From Warburgia ugandensis (Eukaryota > Streptophyta > Magnoliopsida > Canellales > Canellaceae): a DNA stretch of 64,000 nt. Below the pieces are notes generated by a model, which made no database searches, had not been told where the DNA came from, and saw only the letters and a program-made list of their open reading frames with translations. This document shows positions 59,906 to 64,000 of the stretch, one piece after another; within the stretch, counting starts at the first letter, position 1, and each line of letters opens with the position of its first letter. The stretch lies in contig CP141126.1 in assembly GCA_035236585.1 (NCBI GenBank), positions 11,297,001-11,361,000 on the forward strand, given 5' to 3'. Made by a program: the position numbers and the translations under genes.

Positions 59906-61299
59906 TTCGGGTTCCGAAGAGCTGCTCTCCCACTTAATTTTAAAGTTTTTGTATTTGGTTTTTATTTATTTTTTGTTGATTAAATATTCCGACATTGAAC
60001 AAATAATTAGAAATTGAAAAGCTTCGTGCTAGGTGACTTTTTGGTTTTTATTATTTTTGTCGTGTCTTTGAGATAGAGAGGGATCGGGGAAAGATTAGAA
60101 AAAAAAGTAATCGAAAGGGAAAGCTGCTTTTGGTCCCGGGCTGTTGGCTTTTCACGTGACGTGGATAATGGTGTTCTTTGGACCTCTCATGGCCGATCTC
60201 ATCTGTGCTGTCAGATTTGGAAAATTCACGCTTCTGTTTGGCGTAGTCTACGGCCTACTTGTAAACCACATGTACTGGCATATCCATGCTTTGATTTGAG
60301 GGCGTCCTTATACGGTGGATGTGAAACTTTTGGCAAAATACGAGCAGACGAGTCCAAGTGGCCCCAGTCTTTTCAAGCATCGGTTGTCCATCTCATAGGC
60401 TATGCTACGATGAGCCATACTTTAAAATTCCAATCCATCTGATGTGGGTGTACTAGCCCCGAATCAGCCATTTAATTGGACCGACATCAGAATTCCGTGG
60501 TGCATGTTTAGCATCTCCATAGCTCAATGGCTTACAATCATCCAACCGCGGAGTAAAGTCAATCCAATTGCTGAGTGGATTGAATGAAGGAAAGAGTGGT
60601 CCCCGCTGTTGATCTCCTTATATTGAGCGAGCTTATTGGCGTGGGATTTAGACCTATAGTGTTATCAAATGACACAACATAATAAGTTTTGTGGTTATCA
60701 AGGACTTGTCAGCGTATAATAGGCCCACTAGTTGTTTGGCTGTGGAGATGGAATCATGGAAACGCAAACGAAGACTTACAGTGAGAGTAACTCACCAGTT
60801 GTCCTCACTTTTTATCCCCTGCCAATGGGGAAAGCGGAGATCCGAACCTGATGCCGAGCATATTTCAGGGAGAAGCTGAAGCCCTTCTATTCTATACCTG
60901 TGTCAAAGTGTAATTGCATACATCTTTACCTCTAGCCACTGGCCCATGTCCGCATGATGGTGTCATATAATTCCGCAAAGCAAGATTGGTTATTCAAAAG
61001 TTACGGCCAATGTGTGTCATTCTCAGTTATCGATACGGGAGTGCTAGCTGGTTTCCCTGTCATTTTCTATGGTGCCATTTGCGGCAGCCAACTGCAGCAG
61101 CATCTTTACAACCTCCAAACAAGGACCAGGCCCACCTACAGGCTTTGACAAGTCAGAAAAATGGACCATTCACTGGCACATGAAGGGAGAAGTGTGTGGA
61201 GCCATACTTTGCACTTTCTGTTTTTCATGCTCATCGTTTGCCCAATTGTGTGTACAATAACAAGACAAAGATACTCTTCCACGGGTACTGTAACGCTGA
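59906..61299. other. region between the protease gene and the PPR pseudogene
   Basis: Begins with the protease 3' untranslated region (AT-rich, no canonical AATAAA seen). The two coding units converge here. Small frames at 60161-61260 show nothing recognisable. Confidence 0.5.
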
Positions 61300-63631
61300 T
61301 CACCAATAATCGTTACAAGAGCAAACCCCATCTCTAAAACGGTGAAAGCCACTTGCATCCCTCACCACAATCTCCCTACCAACGTAATTTGAAGCTAATT
61401 TCATAAAGTTATGACAAATCCAAACAGATTCTTATGTTCTTCATTATTCTTATAGAAGCACTGCCACTAGGAATCATCAGCAGTCCAAATGCCAAAGCCA
61501 GCTTTTCACTGGATAATATAATCGCTCTTCTTTGTGCTCCTCATCCTCGTGTAACACCAAACTCATCTCTGGCACATAACCTATCTCCTTCAATTGACCC
61601 ACCAATCCTTCCGCCTCCGCACAGACGGCTTCTCTCTGTGGGTGTTGTCGCCTTCCTGCCGTAAATTCATGCACCTCATTACTTATCTCAATCCGGGCTC
61701 CTTTGTTCATCTCCTTCCCAATGGAACCTACATCCATAAATTCCCTTGGCAGAGTATCGACATCAATACATAGCCAATTGAATTTGCCGGATCCAACTCA
61801 ATCAGCTTCCGGTCGGCCTGCTCCCCAATCTCAATTTCGTTAAGCTTCTTACAAGCACCAAGAAGTGCACTCCACACTACGAAGTTGGGCTCTGTTGGCA
61901 TTCAGTTTATCAGATCCTCAGCCTCAGACAGGCGCCCAGCTCAGCCTAAAATATCAACCCTACAAACATAGTGCATCTTGCTGAGTTGCAATCCCATAAA
62001 CTCTGGACATTAAATCAAATATCTCAATCCCTTCAGTTACTAGACCAGTATGGGTGCCAGCTGAAAGGAAACCAACGAAGGTGACAGCATCAGGTTGAAT
62101 TATCATTTGTTTGAAGAGTTCTAATCCCTCGTGCTCTTGCCCAGATACTGCATAAGCTTTGAACATCAAATTCCATGAAACTGTATCATGGACCCGAACA
62201 GAATCAAAAACCTGCTTTGAGAGCTCAATGCGAGTAGGCATAAGGGCATTAGCAAGCGTCACATCATCTTTGAACCCTTTTTTAACTGTCTGCTCATTAA
62301 CTGCTGAACCATGTATCTCAGTTGCCAGACCTACACAGGCCTTGAGGACAATGTAGAAGATAGGGCAGTCTGGGACCAGCCCCTCCTGCCAGAGCTTGGC
62401 AAAGAGGAATAGGGCCTACTGGGGTGTACGCTCTGCCGGCAAAGTCATATTTCCGGTCCAAGATAAAATATTCGGTGCTTCATCTCTGAGAAGATCCTGT
62501 AACAATCATGGGTGTTGCCTTCAAGCTTTGAGTAAGCTTTAGCAAGTGATGCTCCTTTCAAGACCAGAAACAAAACGCCTCTTCATGATAAAAGAGTGCA
62601 ATTGACAGCATTGTTTAAAATTCAACGGATAACCATCCGAACATGAAGAGAGAAAACTGACAAGTGTGGCTCCACCGAACCCCATATCATCGGAATGCAT
62701 CTGGAAGAAGAGCCGGAGCGATTGGCCTAAACAGCTGCAAAGCTGGAGACCTGCGATCATTGAGTTTCAGGTGATGATATTTTGGCATGGCAGGGTTTGG
62801 AGCACCACCCAAACCCACCGGTATCGGCATCACTTCAGCTCAAATACATGGTAATAAGAGCATTCCCTACATAAACGTAAGCATCATAAGATGTTTTTTA
62901 TGGCAAGCGTATGTACCTGCCGACCTCTGTTGGCATCTCTTGAAGCATCAAGAGAATTAAGGACATTACCAAACTAAAATTCGTTGGTAAATAGTCTGCA
63001 AATTATAGCCTCGGCACAACCGTAGAGTTGTTCTCGTGTGACCTTGTGGTCATGGGCTCAAGACAGCCTCTTACAAAATGCAAGGTAAGGTAAAAGTGCA
63101 TGCTATTGACCCTTGTGGTTCACCCTTCCCCGGACTCTACGTATTCGTGTACCCGAGACTGCCTTTTAGATAGTTTGCGAACATTCGGGCGAAAGCCCAA
63201 AGCATACGTGAGCTCTGCCGTTTTGGTGGCACCCAGTGATAAGTGTAGTTCAAGAAACAAGGTTTCTGTAAGGCATCTCTTCGAACAAAAGTTGGGCAAC
63301 TTCTAAGCAACCACATTTTGCACACAAACTAACGAGATGGTTGGACAAGAAACTGGTGGTCCGAGGCGAGCATGCGGCGGTGGAGGGCATGCCCTTCAGC
63401 TAGGCAGCCTTGCCGAGCCCAAGCCCGGAGAAGATTGGCATATGTTTGGTAATAAAGTTGGAATTGAAGGGAGTGGAAGAGGGAAAGGGGTTCTCTTAAT
63501 TGACCCCCGGCGCAGAGGCGTTCGATAAATACGAGTTCTGTATGTGGGAGATGTAGCTTGCAGATTATGGGTCGGTGCAGGGCAGTACAAAGTCTTCGGG
63601 TAGAGTATCTGGAGGTCATGAACGAAGACAT
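61300..63631 (-). pseudogene. PPR protein, PLS class with E and DYW domains, broken
   Basis: This is a relic of an organelle RNA-editing factor. An ATG at 63631 begins an Arg/Ser-rich, acid-poor leader suited to mitochondrial or plastid targeting. PLS repeats follow ('TYANLLRAWARQGCLAEGHALH', 'HDTVSWNLMFKAYAVSG', 'QPDAVTFVGFLSAGTHTGLV'). E-motif sequence is at about 61740-61960 and an E+ stretch with 'EISNEVHEFTAG' at 61640-61670. The DYW deaminase ends exactly in Asp-Tyr-Trp before TGA at 61300-61302, with CLDCH and CSC metal ligands. Damage includes TGA at 63250-63252 where Trp is expected ('NLVS-W-TTLI'), and a 1 nt loss near 61511 that destroys the His of the His-Ser-Glu catalytic motif. 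Further stops lie at 62260-62540 and 62770-63000, and a SINE interrupts at 63003-63169. It has no introns, as usual for PPR genes. Confidence 0.9.
63003..63169 (+). mobile_element. Au-like SINE, copy 2, inside the PPR pseudogene
   Basis: It shares with copy 1 the body 'gacct-gtggtcatgggctcaagacagcctcttac', 'tgctattgaccc', 'ccttccccggact' and a 'ctgccttt' end. Imperfect duplications flank it: ATAGTCTGCAAA at 62991-63002 and ATAGTTTGCGAA at 63170-63181 (10 of 12). It is older than copy 1 by this measure and oriented opposite to the PPR reading direction. Confidence 0.8.
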
Positions 63632-64000
63632 GGGCAAGCTCTCGCAAAATCCAGAAACAGATTAGGATCATGCTCGTAACACAGTGCGGAGGTGGGGATC
63701 ACTAAGATGAACGGGTCAGTTGAGATGATTCAACAAGCAGGCCCCTCTTCCAGTTTTAGGCGGTCCTTAACAAAAATGTCCCGCGACGTAATGAAGGAGA
63801 TTCCTATTTTCATACTCCGGATTAAGAACAGTAATACACTCTTGAGACAGTCCGTCTAGGTGCCATGATTACATTGATTAGGGATGGCAAAGGGTCCGCC
63901 TAATTACCGGTGGCCTAATTGGACCCGTAAAGGTTGAGCTTGGCCAGGAAATTTGTTGTTAGGATTGAACTAAGGTAAAAAGTAATGGCCAGTTAATGTC
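63632..64000. other. upstream flank of the PPR pseudogene, no feature
   Basis: Presumed former promoter side of the PPR gene. I see no further coding sequence before the window ends. Confidence 0.45.

Noticed and set aside
1..64000. CRISPR arrays, bacterial operons, defence systems or tRNA clusters
   Set aside because: Gene structure, repeats and composition are those of a plant nuclear genome. The tandem arrays have no spacer-repeat layout.

Overview
This is nuclear DNA from a flowering plant. The evidence is a nepenthesin-type (A1B) aspartic protease gene, a DYW-class PPR pseudogene, Athila-like Ty3/Gypsy, hAT and LINE remnants, and two Au-like SINEs. Host genes are sparse in an AT-rich, repeat-filled background. 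Noncoding phrasing around 57-58 kb and the SINEs would fit a woody early-diverging angiosperm such as a magnoliid, but the window alone does not prove this. I found no prokaryotic system, CRISPR array, tRNA or rRNA gene.

Layout. 1-1.4 kb: one unrecognised coding-like stretch. 1.4-8.3 kb: a stack of old repeats. It holds an LTR-like segment, a ~155 bp tandem array split by a palindromic TIR repeat (TGTAACAACC... with CAATATTGTCCG cores), a dead hAT transposase, then the end of the LTR-like segment. The same LTR-like sequence recurs inverted at 22-24.8 kb. 8.9-10.4 kb: a second Gypsy-like LTR fragment carrying another palindromic repeat. 10.6-15.3 kb: a minus-strand LINE, split by a compact non-autonomous LTR retrotransposon at 12173-14151 that keeps a gag-like ORF. 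15.3-21.9 kb: noncoding, except for two minus-strand exons encoding a SAP-like motif. 25-34 kb: AT-rich with microsatellites, a ~200 bp tandem array, a GC-rich island and a 195-codon ORF of unknown nature. 34156-46795: a complete but decayed Athila-like Ty3/Gypsy element on the minus strand, with 2.1 kb LTRs. 46.8-58.4 kb: largely noncoding, with a 181 bp SINE bounded by a perfect 19 bp target-site duplication.

The right-hand 6 kb is the gene-bearing part. A single-exon aspartic protease (58553-59905, +) is the only clearly intact host gene. Downstream on the opposite strand is a mitochondrial- or plastid-type PPR-DYW gene (61300-63631). It is broken by stop codons, frameshifts and a SINE, yet still ends in the diagnostic Asp-Tyr-Trp.

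I see no operon-like co-operation between genes. The most informative structure is the order of nested insertions: LTR element into LINE, palindromic repeat into tandem array, SINE into PPR pseudogene. No clearly new biological system is evident. The best leads are the gag-only LTR element, the palindromic repeat family, the SAP exons and the unexplained 195-codon ORF.
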